A stretch of 64,000 nt of DNA, from assembly GCF_046630445.1 (NCBI RefSeq), contig NC_092341.1, positions 33,269,501 through 33,333,500 on the forward strand, given 5' to 3'. Each line of letters starts with the position of its first letter. The first letter of the stretch is position 1. The translations under genes and the position numbers were made by a program. The notes under the pieces are model-generated. The model saw only the letters and a program-made list of their open reading frames with translations, had not been told where the DNA came from and did no database searches. Shown here piece by piece: positions 11,674-23,620 of the stretch. This DNA is from Rutidosis leptorrhynchoides (Eukaryota; Streptophyta; Magnoliopsida; Asterales; Asteraceae).

Positions 11674-13150
11674 TCTCCCTTTCGTATCTCACTTATAAGC
11701 AACAACTTCACACTTAAGCATTTTCGGTCAAAGGACTTATGCCCTACTAATAGTCATCAACCACATTTAAATTCAACAGTTTTCATTACCTCGTAACATT
11801 TTTGCTCAAATATCACCCGAGATTTTCAAAAGTCTTTTACTCGATTCTCATCAATCTTTTTTCCAACTTGTAACTTCCGAAATATGAAAATTTTGTTTGC
11901 CAAAATTTTACTTACACTATTTTACTGTGCGATCCTCCCAAAGCTTAATAAAATAAATTTATTTTATTTGCCATTCGTGCAAATTTATGAAATCGTATAT
12001 GTTATATAAAATAATGTAAATGATTACTTATCTCTGACAAATACCTATGAAATTTTACTTTCACTTTTACAAATCAAATCCTTTATTCAAAAGATATCTT
12101 ACTTTGAATGGTACGTGTTGTACATAACCCTAGTTTGCTAAGAACTTCGTTTCTTTTCTTACATTGTCACCTTAAACGATTTCTATAAAATTTTCGTTGA
12201 TTGTCATATAAAATTTCTGTTGCTCATTCGTATCCAAGTCATCATGAAGACTGATAACTGTCGAAATTAAGAGATTCATGTGTGTGTATGTGTGTATGTG
12301 ATGAAGGCACTTACTACCACGTCATGCAGAGCCTTCGGGCATCCACTAACACTTAAACCATTCAAAGTTATTGCGTTACCCCAAAGATCTTATTTGCCAC
12401 ACCTGTGGGAACGATGCTCTTTCTTACGTAACTCTAAGTCCTGACTTATTCCAAGAAATTCTCATTTAGTGATATTAACACCATCAGTATTCTGGCTATA
12501 GTATTAGTCATAACCTGCTTGGCATTTTGCAAAGTCAAGAAGCGATTAACTTCTCGTCCTCATGCTCTACCCTCCATACCTCACTTTTTAGCAACGGCTT
12601 CGCACGTGAACATTTTTGGCCCAAAGACTTATGTCATGATAGTTTTCATAACTACCTTTAATTCATTAGTTTTCATTACTTAGTAACATGTCAACCAATG
12701 GTTCAAAGATTTTTCACTCGATCTTTTTCAACTCGTAACCTTTGAAATACAAAAAACTATGTTTATCAAAAAATTTACACGTTGATTTTTACACGTTGTT
12801 TATTTGTGCGGTCCTCACGAGATTTATGGACAAATGAAAGTAATAAAGTTTTTCTGTCACTTATGCGATTTATAAAATCATATATGCATGTATATAATTA
12901 AGTTAATAAATTCACCTTTACTTATTTGGGGTTAGTACATACTAAGTTATACCTTCAAATTATTTAAAAATTGCTCCTTTGATAAGTTGTTTAACTTAAG
13001 TCAAATGGTTTTGTGCAAAATAGTACAAGTTGTACATACTTCTAAATTACCAGGAACTTCATTTCGTTTATATTGTCACATCAAACGTTTACACGTTTTG
13101 TTTCAAAAATCCATTTGTTGATTTTATTAAAGGTTTTCATATTAGACTAC
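11674..13150 (+). repeat. Element B interior: diverged tandem duplication downstream of the integrase relic
   Basis: The block 6905-7074 plus 11674-12240 (interrupted by the CACTA element) aligns with about 12410-13130. Shared words in the same order include ACACCATCA, TATTAGTCA, CTCAC.TATAAGC / CTCAC.TTTTAGC, AAAGACTTATG, GTTTTCATTAC and ACTCGAT. It is diverged non-coding sequence. A small GT-rich run lies at 12277-12300. Confidence 0.55.
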
Positions 13151-14504
13151 ACCATGTATGGATCACACTTTTTCTCGCCCTCCGTTAGGGATGAAGCTTA
13201 CTATTAAGATCTTTGTTAAAAACTCTTGAGCCACTTTGGATGGCAATTTTACAAAATTTGTTGGGAAGCCCTTGCACTCATAGAATGTTCCTTTTAAGGT
13301 TAGACATGACAAAAACGCGGGCCGATAAATCAGTTTTCTGGGGTATACTTAGTGGTCACCCTATCGTAGGAAAGGCAGTAGGCAGGTTTCTACTCTCAAT
13401 GTTTCACGACTAATCGCAACACCCTCGTGAACATCATCTCTATGAATCATTATATTGGGGTACAAGAAATCATTTTTGGAGATTCTTTTCACTTGGAGTA
13501 AACCATTCTTTAGGACCAAGAGTTCACGTATCTTCTCATCCGCGCATCCCCTTAAGTATAAGGATAAATTCAGAACGAACCGCTCGAAGAGTTCACTCTC
13601 GTTCAAAGATCACACCTTTCGTATGATTTTCTTTCGGAAATGTAATATAAGATGCTTTGAGAATCTATGAATCTTGTTATCATCTTGGAAGGGACTGCTT
13701 ATAACACCTACGACACTGATGTGGTTACTCTACATATTCCTTCCTTCATTGGTTACAACTATATGTTGTTCTAGATTAATGTTAACCCTAACTTCAACAT
13801 ATAACTGAAAGGATAAAGTTACATTATGGAACTGTGCATTCATTCCATCTAAGGATAAGTTCACCTGCAGTATGGTAAACTGGGTGATATCCTTCATTGT
13901 TCGTTCAGACCGTCCTGAAGACACTATAAATAATTATGGCTTGCATTGCATATAAGTCCGATTAGTCACTTTCAGCTAAAATTTCAATTCATTTATTCAA
14001 ATGAAACGTTTCTTAGACATCGGGTTCTCTATGCCTATGGTCTCCTTCCGAAATTAAGGGATTAGTAAAATCCGTGGCTAACACTATCCAGACATCAAAT
14101 CGCATGGTTATGATCATCATGTTTTCCATTCTACCTGTCAGCTTTGTATTGCGACATAAGCGATCAATGTTTTAGATGAGTTTGGTAATATTCATGATGC
14201 ATTTCATGCATCCAGCTTACTGAAGATGCATGTAAGGCTAAAAACATCGTATTTCCTTTTGTGGGTATATATTCAGAGGACATGTTCATGTCAACAAGAA
14301 ACGAAATCAATTTGTTGATCTCTTAGGACAAGAGACTTAGTTAATGACATATATCTATTCTTACTTTGTACGCCCAAATACCTTTCAAGGTAAATAACTC
14401 ACTTCTGAGCCCACGAGACTCTCGGAACTTTGATACGCTCCTTCTTATTCAAAAACAGTACCATTGTTGGTCACTCCTCAAAATTTCGGGACGAAATTTT
14501 CTTT
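13151..14504. other. Element B interior, 3' non-coding part
   Basis: No recognisable protein. An 81-codon ORF on the minus strand (13606-13361) is open but has no motif I recognise. The sequence approaches the PPT at 14505. Confidence 0.35.
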
Positions 14505-14517
14505 AACAGGTGGGTAA
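14505..14517 (+). other. Polypurine tract of element B
   Basis: AACAGGTGGGTAA directly precedes the LTR start TGTAACGACC, and follows TTTCGGGACGAAATTTTCTTT, a string shared with the 3' ends of elements A and C. It is the expected plus-strand primer. Confidence 0.8.
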
Positions 14518-16413
14518 TGTAACGACCCGGCTTTTTCGACTTGCTTTTGTGCTTTGTGCTTTCACGAAACTGCGTATATGTGCGTACTGAGCTAGTTTAT
14601 GCTCTAGGATCTTATTTAATGATTAATTACTTTCATTAATATCTTACAACGTGCTATTAAGTGTGTAATCACTTAACTTGATCCCCAAATGCTTTTACGA
14701 CCGTTGGTGTCACTTGACGTTTGAAACGAGTTATGTACTTGGTACACGTTTAACTTTGGTCATAATCGGAATATTATGACTACGTAATACTAATTGTTAT
14801 TTTATAATAACAATTACTTGGGTTTTTGATGCTTAATTACGCTTAGTAATTTACTAGAACACACTAGTTAGTCTTGTTGGACTTTCTACCTTGTTGGACT
14901 TTAGCCCACCCTACACTAGCTAGTGGACTATTTAATTAGCCCAATTATTATTAGTTAGTGACCCATATTAATGTAAGACAAATGCCCATTTGTTAAAGGG
15001 AACATACTAGCATTTTTGTTAAGCATTATCCTTAATGTTGCATGGGATCCTAACATAAGCACCAACTTTAGACAACCATTAACCAAAAAGCAAAGTTGTC
15101 CCCCCTTTTGTCCCCTAAAAACCTACGGCCATGAGGGCCTTGCCTTACCCATTCCCACTATAAATATAAGCCTTAGCTCACCCATTTCACACTTGATCTC
15201 ATTCACAAATTACACACACTTACTCTCTAATTCTCTCTCTAGTCTTTCTCACTCTAAAAAGTGTAAGTTTTAAATTTCTTCTTCTTTTTTTCTTCTTCAT
15301 AAAGTCGACATCATATCATCATTTAAAGGATCAATCTTTTAGCTTTTGATCTTGTTATATCTTGTAGATTCAAACTTGGGTATGAATCGTTCAAGAACAT
15401 GAAAGATTCAATCTTTCTAGCTTTGAATCTTCATTTACTTGTTAGATCTAGCTTGTAATTTCTTTGTTTTGTTATAAAGATCAAAGCTTGTGTTTATGAT
15501 CTTCATGTATCTTAAAGATCCAAGCTTTATGCTTCAAGATCTTCAAGAACACTAAAGATCCAAGCTTTCTAGCTTAGGGTTTCATTATTTTGTTAAAGAT
15601 CTTAGCTTTTTAGCTTATGGTCTCATTACTTTCATTATTTTGTTAAAGATATTAGCTTTCTAGCTTATGGTCTCATTAATCTTTTAAAGATCCAAGCTTT
15701 CTAGCTTAGGGTTTTCTTAATACTTGAGATCTAAGTTATTATTGTAGATCTCACTTACTTGGAACCTTTTTGTTTTTGTTGTGATGATAAAGATCAAGTC
15801 TTCATCATCACATATGATGTAGATGCATAAACTTGTGTAAAATGAACAAAGGTTGAAGCTTTATTGGATTTATGCAATAAAGAGGCAATCTTGATGTTCA
15901 AAACTTGTAGAATGATAGATTTTACTCTTAGTTGTGTGTTGATGGTTGAACCTTGGTCAAAGTAATGCTAAAACATCAAAGAGTTGTACATTTGAAGCTT
16001 ACAAGCATCAAGGATGAGAACCGTGATGAGCATCAAGCACCAAGAATCGCACCGAAGCACTTGTTTCCTGTTTTTCGGGGTCTGATCAGAATCCCGGGCT
16101 TATGGAAAATTGATTTTCAGATAGTTCGTTTCGAGTAGATGACTTTTCGTTTAGGCCTAGATAGCCTTCTGAAAGTCACTACGCCCTTGTAACGTTGTGC
16201 TGAAATTTATGACCTACTCGCACTTAAACCGTCACCACGGTCAAACGAAGATGAGTTAGGTTCTGAAAATTGGTCAGCGGTTAGAGGACTCACATACGGA
16301 GCCTTGGCCACTGACTACGTGTCTTTTCGATTTGTATAGAGGTCTTAAAAGCTGTCCGAATCAGACTTTTGTTTCGATCTCTATTCTTGTTAAACTTACC
16401 TTAGTTTTGATGA

Positions 16414-16447
<34 letters not shown>

Positions 16448-16792
16448 CACTTAAACTTAATTTATGCACTTTTAAACTTATGAGGACAACATACTGACTT
16501 AGTGACCTTTGACTTAGGTTGACGACCTTTCGGACCGACTTACTACTTGCATACTTTTCGTATCAACTTTTACTGCTTATTCACTGTGAGTTATAGCTTC
16601 CCTTTTTACTTTACTATTTTTGGGACTGAGAATACATGCACTTTTTACGTTTTACTTACTTGACACGAGTACTTAAACTTTACATATGTATGGGTTATAT
16701 AACGGCATAAAGATTCCCCTTAGCACGGTAACATTTAATCATTGGTTTTGAACCGGTGAACGCGAATATTAGATATGGATCCATAGGGTTTG
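14518..16792 (+). repeat. Element B, right LTR, first part
   Basis: Begins TGTAACGACCCGG right after the PPT. Interrupted at 16792 by element A and resumes at 35102; the joined length is 2862 bp. The target words GTTTG are duplicated at 16788-16792 and 35097-35101, and B's left LTR keeps the uninterrupted form ATAGGGTTTGACATCCCC at 3876-3893. The ORFs at 15016 and 15953 are LTR sequence. Confidence 0.9.
15159..15166 (+). promoter_or_regulatory. TATA box of element B's LTR promoter
   Basis: TATAAATA in the context CCCACTATAAATATAAG, about 640 bp into the LTR, followed by CT/CA-rich sequence like a plant transcription start region. The matching part of the left LTR lies upstream of element D, out of view. 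Confidence 0.6.
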
Positions 16793-17527
16793 TGTAATGA
16801 CCCGAAATTTTCCGACCAAATTATACTTATGAGATTAATATTTACATAAATTAAACCATACCAACATGATAAGCAATCCAAATTGTTGAGACTTGTGTTT
16901 TTGAAAAGAGTTTTACACAACGTTTGACCGGCCAATATGATCGATGATATCACGAACTATATAACATACGATAATTATATGTTTGTGTATATATATGTAT
17001 TTATATATATTTAACATGATCTAAGGATGGTTTAACATCTCATTGTGTACTAATGACAATGAGTTATAAGTATATTTTGAAACTACTAACTTAAGTTTTC
17101 AAAACGATAACTATACGTAACATTCTTTGATATATATACTTATAATCTATAATGCTTATACATGTATCGTATATATAATGTATTTAATCACTTTTAAGGA
17201 CTTAAATACATAAAACAATATAAGTATATTCACAAAAGATAGCTATATTTGAATTCTTGTTCCGTTTCCTCAAGATTTCTATACGTATATCTAAGGTATA
17301 TGTACCCGTATCATACCCAGCTTCTATACGTATTTACTATTGGTATATACACATCAAATCAACATCCTAATCAACATTATTACTGCCCTAGATATGAGGT
17401 AACTAGGATTTGTCAAGTAGTATGAATTATTAGTAAGAAAACAAAATTAGGAATCCTTTTCTTTCTTTATAAACTAAAAACGTTTTTATAAATGAACACC
17501 ATTTCTTCACTTCATTTTCTCATACCT
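16793..17527 (+). repeat. Element A, left LTR, first part
   Basis: Begins TGTAATGACCCG after target copy GTTTG. Matches 32416-33150 in the right LTR. Interrupted at 17527 by element C and resumes at 26575. The two parts sum to 2681 bp, the same length as the right LTR. Confidence 0.92.
17466..17473 (+). promoter_or_regulatory. TATA box of element A's left LTR
   Basis: TTTATAAA followed by CTAAAAACG; the same is seen at 33090-33097 in the right LTR. Element C is inserted about 55 bp downstream, near the expected transcription start, so transcription from this LTR would enter C antisense to C's genes. Confidence 0.5.
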
Positions 17528-18634
17528 TGTAACGACCCGTCAAAATCGCTATTGACGCGGCACGTTAATCATTGATTCCACAGTGAGGTTTTGACCTCTA
17601 TATGATACGTTTTGATAAAATATTGCATTCATTAAAATAAGTGACTTTCTAAACATAGAAAGTTATAAACATGTGGGCAAGTGCTTAGGTATAAGCAAAA
17701 CCCCGAAATACATAAGTCTTTAATTTACAGGTTGACATCACAGTCCAATTATTTATTACACAACGCAGTTTTATTTTGAATGCAATAAACTTTGTACAAA
17801 GCATGAGAGACTCCATGCAGGCAACAAGCACATCACAGCGGAAGCATTCTAAGGACCTGAGAATAAAACATGCTAAAAAGTCAACACGAATGTTGGTGAG
17901 TTATAGGTTTAATTGCTCGAGTCATAAACATATATAAAGATAGACCACAAAATTTCATCAAAAGTTTATCAATAGATTCTACGTAACAGAGCACCCTGGT
18001 AACTAAACTTAATGCTATAGTGATAATTACCCCATTCGTTTTAATACACGCAAACCAACGTGTCTTAAACTCAAATAACATACGTCCGTTAAAAGGCTAG
18101 CGCTCTAGCTCGGACGGGGATGTCAAGCCCTATGGATCCATATACAATTATTCGCGCCCACCAGTCCATATCCTATGTACTGGCAGCTACTAGTTACCAA
18201 AGCTAAGGGATTTTCGGTTTAACTCAGTGTAGAATTTAGTATGTACTTGTGTCTTATCGCGTTTAAAATAAATTGCATGTATTCTCAGCCCAAAAATATT
18301 TAAAGTATTTAAAAAGGGAGACTATAACTCACAGTTCAATATTGCGATTCAATATTGTAGGCAAATTGCGTAGACGTAATGATGGTAGACGACTGTATGG
18401 TTGGTCTTGGATTCAAGAACAATACCCCGAACAATACACAATATTTTCTTATTTTAAAACGGTTTGAAACCCGAATTAAAAATACCCTCGAATATATTTT
18501 ATTATTATTAAACTTAAAATTAAAATTATAATTATAATTATAATTATAATTATAAAATTTACGTACATATATAATTTATGAAAAATTTCGTCGAGCAAAA
18601 CTGACCTTTTATAGTACTTTTCGATTTACTGTAG

Positions 18635-18684
18635 CTCATGCGATCGCATGAGTTTTCAGTGTTTTTGCCATGCGATCGCATGGC
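18635..18684. repeat. Two perfect 18-bp palindromes in element C's 3' LTR
   Basis: CTCATGCGATCGCATGAG (18635-18652) and GCCATGCGATCGCATGGC (18667-18684), each identical to its own reverse complement, share the core CATGCGATCGCATG and are 14 bp apart. The pair is conserved in the 5' LTR. Confidence 0.95.
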
Positions 18685-18720
18685 CGCCTTTTCTGTTTCT
18701 GTTTGCTAGTTCGTCGACAT

Positions 18721-18970
18721 CAAATAGTGTTACTGTAGCAAATAGTATTACTGTAGCAAATAGTGTTTACTGCAGCAAATAGTGTTTTACTGTAGCAAAT
18801 AGTGTTTACTGTAGCAAATCACTGTAGCAAACTCGTTTTCACTGTAGCACTGTAGCAAAATATGGTTTCACTGTAGCAAATAGTGTTTTACTGTAGTAAA
18901 TTGTGTTTTACTGTAGCAAAGTAATTTTTACTGTAGCAAATAGGGTTTTACTGTAGGAAAGTCGTTTTTA
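18721..18970. repeat. CTGTAGCAAATAGTGTTT tandem array in element C's 3' LTR
   Basis: About 13 copies of ACTGTAGCAAA spaced mostly 18-22 bp apart, with linker variants such as TAGTGTTTT. The 5' LTR has one copy fewer, because the doubled CACTGTAGCACTGTAGC at about 18840-18858 is single there. Confidence 0.9.
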
Positions 18971-19072
18971 CTTGTATATATATATATACATACATATAAT
19001 TGTTCATGAATCGTCGAGAGTAGTCATAGGTAATTGTATATATGAAACAGTTCTAAAATTTTGAGACTCAAT

Positions 19073-20041
19073 CTAACAGACTTTGTTTAACGTGTTAAAA
19101 TAATAAATCGTATAGAGAATTGGTTTAAATAAGTCAAAAATTTTTGGGTCATCACAGTACCTCCCCGTTAAAGAAAATTTCGTCCCGAAATTTTGAGTAG
19201 TACCTGTTTCATGAGCGATATCAGTGAACAAATGTGGATACTTTTGCTTCATTTGATCTTCACGTTCCCAAGTAAACTTGGGTCCTCGTCTTGCGTTCCA
19301 ACGAACTCTAACTATCGGTATTTTGCTTTGTTTTAATTGTTTGACCTCACGGTCCATGATTTCAACAGGTTCTTCGACAAAATGGAGTTTATCATTAATT
19401 CGTATTTCGTCAAGAGGAATTGCGACATCCTCTTCAGCTAAACATTTCTTCAAATTTGACACGTGAAATGTGTCGTGAACACTACTAAGTTCTTGCGGTA
19501 GCTTTAATCGATAATCAACTGCTCCAATTCTTTCGGTGATTTCAAAGGGTCCTACATACCTAGGACTTAGCTTTCCTCGTTTACCGAATCGTACAACGCC
19601 TTTCCAGGGTGACACTTTCAACATGACTTTGTCGCCCACTTGAAATTCTAGCGGTTTTCTTCTTACATCAGCATAACTCTTTTGGCGACTCATGGCCGTT
19701 TTTAATCGCTGTTGTATTTGAATGATCTTTTCGGTGGTTTCGTGAATAATTTCTGGTCCAGTAAGTTGTCTTTCTCCTACTTCACTCCAACAGATAGGAG
19801 ATCTGCACTTTCTACCGTAAAGTGCTTCAAATGGTGCTGCGTTGATGCTCGTATGATAGCTGTTATTGTATGAAAATTCTGCCAACGGTAAGTGTCGATC
19901 CCAACTGGTTCCAAAGTCAATCACGCATGCCCGTAACATGTCTTCCAATGTTTGTATTGTTCTTTCACTTTGACCATCTGTCTGTGGGTGATAAGCGGTG
20001 CTCATATCTAATCGAGTTCCCAATGCTTTTTGTAATGATTG
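19073..20041 (-). CDS. Element C integrase, C-terminal part (after an in-frame stop)
   Basis: This continues the frame of the gag-pol ORF beyond the stop at 20042-20044 and would be the second half of the integrase, the enzyme that joins element DNA to the chromosome. The first readable codons lead to [20 protein letters not shown], which contains the third catalytic residue (Glu) of the D-D-E triad. Then follow the GPF-like end ([20 protein letters not shown]) and a tail ending around [15 protein letters not shown] that resembles a degenerate chromodomain. About 45 further residues are read through the PPT and the first 84 bases of the 3' LTR before the stop at 19073. There is no start codon of its own, so without stop read-through or suppression it is not made. 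Confidence 0.85.
   Translation of the reverse strand, partial: QSLQKALGTRLDMSTAYHPQTDGQSERTIQTLEDMLRACVIDFGTSWDRHLPLAEFSYNNSYHTSINAAPFEALYGRKCRSPICWSEVGERQLTGPEIIHETTEKIIQIQQRLKTAMSRQKSYADVRRKPLEFQVGDKVMLKVSPWKGVVRFGKRGKLSPRYVGPFEITERIGAVDYRLKLPQELSSVHDTFHVSNLKKCLAEEDVAIPLDEIRINDKLHFVEEPVEIMDREVKQLKQSKIPIVRVRWNARRGPKFTWEREDQMKQKYPHLFTDIAHETGTTQNFGTKFSLTGRYCDDPKIFDLFKPILYTIYYFNTLNKVC
19157..19185 (-). other. Polypurine tract region of element C
   Basis: Minus-strand reading TTTAACGGGGAGGTAC directly before the LTR start TGTGATGACCC. The preceding bases are the FGTKF-coding string CGGGACGAAATTTTC, shared with the same position in elements A and B. Confidence 0.85.
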
Positions 20042-23000
20042 CTAAAAACGTGATGTGAATCGGGTGTCGCGATCAGATATGATGGAGATGGGTACACCAT
20101 GCCTAGAAACTACTTCCTTCAAATATAGGCGTGCTAATTTCTCCATACTGTCTGTCTCCTTTATTGGTAGGAAGTGAGCTGATTTAGTTAGACGATCAAC
20201 TATCACCCAAATAGTATCATGACTACTTGCAGTCCTTGGCAATTTCGTAATGAAATCCATGGTTATTCTTTCCCATTTCCACTGCGGAATTTCTGGTTGT
20301 TGCAGTAATCCTGACGGCTTTTGGTGCTCAGCTTTAACCTTTGCACACGTCAAACATTTGCTTACATAAGTAGCAATTTCTGTCTTCATATTAGGCCACC
20401 AATAGAACTTCTTGAGATCGTGGTACATTTTCCCATTTCCTGGGTGAATTGAGTACCTCGTTTTGTGTGCTTCATCTAGTACTAGTTGCCTTAGGTTACC
20501 ATGTCTTGGTACCCATATCCTACCAGCAAAATACAGGGTTCCATCGGCTTTTACTTCAAGTTGTTTTTCTAACCCTTTGCTCATTTCACCTTTTTCGTTT
20601 TCTTCTTTTAAAGCTTCTAACTGTGCTGCTTGAATTTGCTTTGTGAGATCAGTACGAATTGTAATATTCAAAGCTCGGACCCTAAGAGGTTTTACTCTTT
20701 CTTTTCGACTTAGGGCATCAGCTACAACATTAGCTTTTCCGGGGTGGTAACGGATTTCACAATCGTAATCGTTTAACAACTCTACCCAGCGACGTTGCCT
20801 CATATTGAGTTGTTTTTGATCAAAAATATGCTGAAGACTCTTATGGTCGGTGTACACTGTACACTTGGTGCCATATAGATAGTGTCTCCATATTTTGAGT
20901 GCAAAAACTACTGCTCCAAGTTCCAAATCGTGCGTCGTATAGTTCTTTTCATGAATTTTTAGTTGTCGTGAGGCATATGCGATGACTTTTGTGCGTTGCA
21001 TTAATACACATCCTAAACCTTGGCATGAAGCATCACAATAGATCACGAAATCATCATTTCCTTCCGGTAATGACAAAATGGGTGCAGACGTTAACTTCTT
21101 CTTTAATAACTGGAATGAGGATTCCTGTTCCGTGGACCAATCATACTTCTTTCCCTTTTGAGTCAATGCAGTTAAGGGTTTGGCGATTCTAGAGAAATCT
21201 TGAATGAATCTTGGGTAGTAACCAGCAAGACCTAAGAATTGGCGAATTTGTGTTGGAGTCTTCGAGGTTTCCCATTTACTAATGGCTTCGATCTTGGCGG
21301 GGTCAACTTTAATTCCATGTTTACTGACAACATGGCCCAAAAATTGTACTTCTTGTAACCAGAAATCACACTTCGAAAATTTTGCGTACAATTCTTCTTT
21401 CTTGAGTATCTCCAGTACCAGTCTTAAGTGTTGCTCATGTTCTTCCTTGTTCTTCGAGTAAATCAATATGTTGTCGATAAAAACAATGACAAATTTGTCT
21501 AAATACGGTCTACAGATGCGATTCATTAGATCCATGAATACTGCTGGAGCATTAGTTAATCCAAAAGGCATGACTAGAAACTCATAGTGACCGTAACGGG
21601 TTCTGAACGCGGTTTTAGGAACATCTTCTTCCTTCACTCTCAGTTGATGATATCCGGAGCGTAGATCAATCTTAGAATAAACACTTGATCCTTGCAATTG
21701 ATCAAACAAATCATCAATCCTCGGTAATGGGTACCGATTCTTGATCGTTAATTTATTTAATTCTCGGTAATCTATGCACATTCTCATAGATCCATCCTTC
21801 TTCTTGACGAACAGAATAGGAGCACCCCAAGGTGAAAAACTAGGACGAATAAATCCACGGTCCGATAATTCTTGCAACTGGTCTTGTAATTCTTGCATTT
21901 CTGAAGGTGCAAGTCTATATGGAGATCGGGCTATAGGTGCAGCTCCTGGTATGAGATCAATCTGGAATTCTACACATCTGTGTGGAGGTAGCCCCGGTAA
22001 TTCTTCTGGAAATACTCCGGGATATTCTCTTACAACCGGCATGTCATTAATGCTTCTTTCTTTAGTATCGATCTTCTTTACGTGTGCCAGAATAGCATAA
22101 CAACCTTTTCTTATAAGTTTCTGGGCCTTCATACAGCTGATAAAGTTCAGCTTTGAGTTGCTCTTCTCCCCATAAATCATTAATGACGTTTCATCCTTAC
22201 GAGGGATGCGGATTGCTTTCTCAGCGCAAACAACTTCCGCTCTTGTTTTGGACATCCAGTCCATGCCAACGATTACGTCAAAACTTCCTAGTTCTACGGG
22301 TATCAAATCAATTTTGAAGGTTTCACCAGCGAGATTCATTTCACAACCATGGCAAATTTTATCGGCTTTTATCAGTTTACCATTAGCTAATTCAATAGTA
22401 TATTTATCGTCTAGAGGTAATGATGCACATTTTAGTTTAAAACTAAAGTCTTTACACATATAACTTCTATCAGCACCCGTATCAAACATAATAGAAGCTA
22501 GTTGATTATTAACGGTAAACGTACCCGTGACAAGATTAGGATCCTCACGTGCTTTACTGGCACTAACATTAAATGCCCTCCCACGTGCGGGTTCTTTGTT
22601 CTTCTCCTTATCAGGGCATTGATTTATAAAGTGACCAGACTTCCCGCATCCAAAACATTTCTTGACATCGGTCAGTTTTGTCTTTACTTCAGAAACGGTG
22701 GCATAACAATCTTTAGCCACATGTCCTTTCTTGTTGCACTTATCACAGACCACTTGACAATAACCTGCATGATGTGTGTAACATCTTTTGCAAAACGGAT
22801 GGGGTCCCTTATAGTTTGGACTTGCAGTTGCCCCATCTTGTTTACCTTTAAAAGTTTCTTGTTTCTTCAGGTGAGTACTTTTGCCCTTATAGTCTTCCCA
22901 TTTCCTCTTTCCTTCAGTTGTCTTGACTTCGGTAATTGGTGCCTTAATCGAACTCTCTGTGATCTGGTCCATGAGTTGGTGTGCCATTGTCATGGCTTCC

Positions 23001-23620
23001 TGCATCGTATTCGGTTTGGACGATGTAACATTTCCTTTGATATTGATCGATAAACCGTCAATATACATTTCTATCTTTCGTTTCTCATTTGGCACCAATT
23101 CGGGACACAACAAGGCTAGTTCCATGAAACGCTTTTCATAGTTATTGAGATTCGCGCCGATAACCTTCAGATTACGTAACTCAGATTCCATTTTTCTGAT
23201 CTCGTTTCGAGGACAGTACTCCTCGATTAGCATCTTTTTCAGTTCTTCCCAAGAGATATCATATGCCGTATCTATTCCTTCTGCTTTAGCATAATTGTTC
23301 CACCAAGTAAGTGCACCATCTTGCAACGTGCACGAAGCATACTTTGACTTGTCTCCGTTCGCACAATTACTGATTTTGAAAACGGACTCCATCTTTTCAA
23401 ACCATCGGGTTAGACCGACTGGTCCCTCAGTTCCACTAAACGTCTGTGGTTTGCATCCTTGAAAAGTTTTGTATGAGCATCCGTTTCGTGAATTTGTGTT
23501 TACGGCTGCTGCTTTGGCTGCTGCTTCAGCTGTTGCTTTTGCTGCTTCGGTTGCAGCAATTCTTTCATTCACACGTTTCTCGACTAGTTGCTCGAACTCA
23601 GCATCCGACATTTGAGACAT
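20042..23620 (-). CDS. Element C gag-pol polyprotein: gag, protease, RT, RNase H, start of integrase
   Basis: 1192 codons. Gag core at about 60-230, then two CCHC zinc knuckles ([14 protein letters not shown] at 292-305, [14 protein letters not shown] at 322-335) after a Cys/His pre-motif at 277-288. Aspartic protease motif FDTGAD at 379-384. Reverse transcriptase about 545-760 with D652 ([10 protein letters not shown]). RNase H about 855-975, with acidic residues D863, E900, D925 and D968. Integrase HHCC finger H1059, H1067, C1089, C1092 and core Asp residues D1122 and D1183. Two defects: the usual FIDD box reads FIDN (codon 717 at 21470-21472 is AAC), removing one of the two paired catalytic aspartates; and a TAG at 20042-20044, where relatives have Trp, ends the frame before the integrase Glu. 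Start ATG at 23620 precedes an Ala-rich, coiled-coil-like N-terminus. Confidence 0.95.
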   Translation of the reverse strand: MSQMSDAEFEQLVEKRVNERIAATEAAKATAEAAAKAAAVNTNSRNGCSYKTFQGCKPQTFSGTEGPVGLTRWFEKMESVFKISNCANGDKSKYASCTLQDGALTWWNNYAKAEGIDTAYDISWEELKKMLIEEYCPRNEIRKMESELRNLKVIGANLNNYEKRFMELALLCPELVPNEKRKIEMYIDGLSINIKGNVTSSKPNTMQEAMTMAHQLMDQITESSIKAPITEVKTTEGKRKWEDYKGKSTHLKKQETFKGKQDGATASPNYKGPHPFCKRCYTHHAGYCQVVCDKCNKKGHVAKDCYATVSEVKTKLTDVKKCFGCGKSGHFINQCPDKEKNKEPARGRAFNVSASKAREDPNLVTGTFTVNNQLASIMFDTGADRSYMCKDFSFKLKCASLPLDDKYTIELANGKLIKADKICHGCEMNLAGETFKIDLIPVELGSFDVIVGMDWMSKTRAEVVCAEKAIRIPRKDETSLMIYGEKSNSKLNFISCMKAQKLIRKGCYAILAHVKKIDTKERSINDMPVVREYPGVFPEELPGLPPHRCVEFQIDLIPGAAPIARSPYRLAPSEMQELQDQLQELSDRGFIRPSFSPWGAPILFVKKKDGSMRMCIDYRELNKLTIKNRYPLPRIDDLFDQLQGSSVYSKIDLRSGYHQLRVKEEDVPKTAFRTRYGHYEFLVMPFGLTNAPAVFMDLMNRICRPYLDKFVIVFIDNILIYSKNKEEHEQHLRLVLEILKKEELYAKFSKCDFWLQEVQFLGHVVSKHGIKVDPAKIEAISKWETSKTPTQIRQFLGLAGYYPRFIQDFSRIAKPLTALTQKGKKYDWSTEQESSFQLLKKKLTSAPILSLPEGNDDFVIYCDASCQGLGCVLMQRTKVIAYASRQLKIHEKNYTTHDLELGAVVFALKIWRHYLYGTKCTVYTDHKSLQHIFDQKQLNMRQRRWVELLNDYDCEIRYHPGKANVVADALSRKERVKPLRVRALNITIRTDLTKQIQAAQLEALKEENEKGEMSKGLEKQLEVKADGTLYFAGRIWVPRHGNLRQLVLDEAHKTRYSIHPGNGKMYHDLKKFYWWPNMKTEIATYVSKCLTCAKVKAEHQKPSGLLQQPEIPQWKWERITMDFITKLPRTASSHDTIWVIVDRLTKSAHFLPIKETDSMEKLARLYLKEVVSRHGVPISIISDRDTRFTSRF

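Larger units (their letters stand above)
17528..19156 (-). repeat. Element C, 3' LTR
   Basis: 1629 bp and nearly identical to 24951-26569. It contains the palindrome pair and the CTGTAGC array. The element's pol frame enters this LTR and stops at 19073. The ORFs at 17881 and 18273 recur in the other LTR and are not genes. Confidence 0.95.

Noticed and set aside
13361-13606. 81-codon minus-strand ORF in element B as an antisense gene
   Set aside because: No TATA or leader signals comparable to 31799-32061, no recognisable domain, and it overlaps plus-strand ORFs of similar length.
17881-18081. 66-codon ORFs identical in both LTRs of element C (also 25304-25504) and paired ORFs in A's LTRs (27960/34536)
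   Set aside because: Duplication is explained by the LTRs; there is no protein signature.
22502-23053. 183-codon plus-strand ORF opposite gag of element C
   Set aside because: Shadow of the gag-pol frame with no motif; similar antisense ORFs at 20449, 21774, 24274, 46477 and 57484 are rejected for the same reason.
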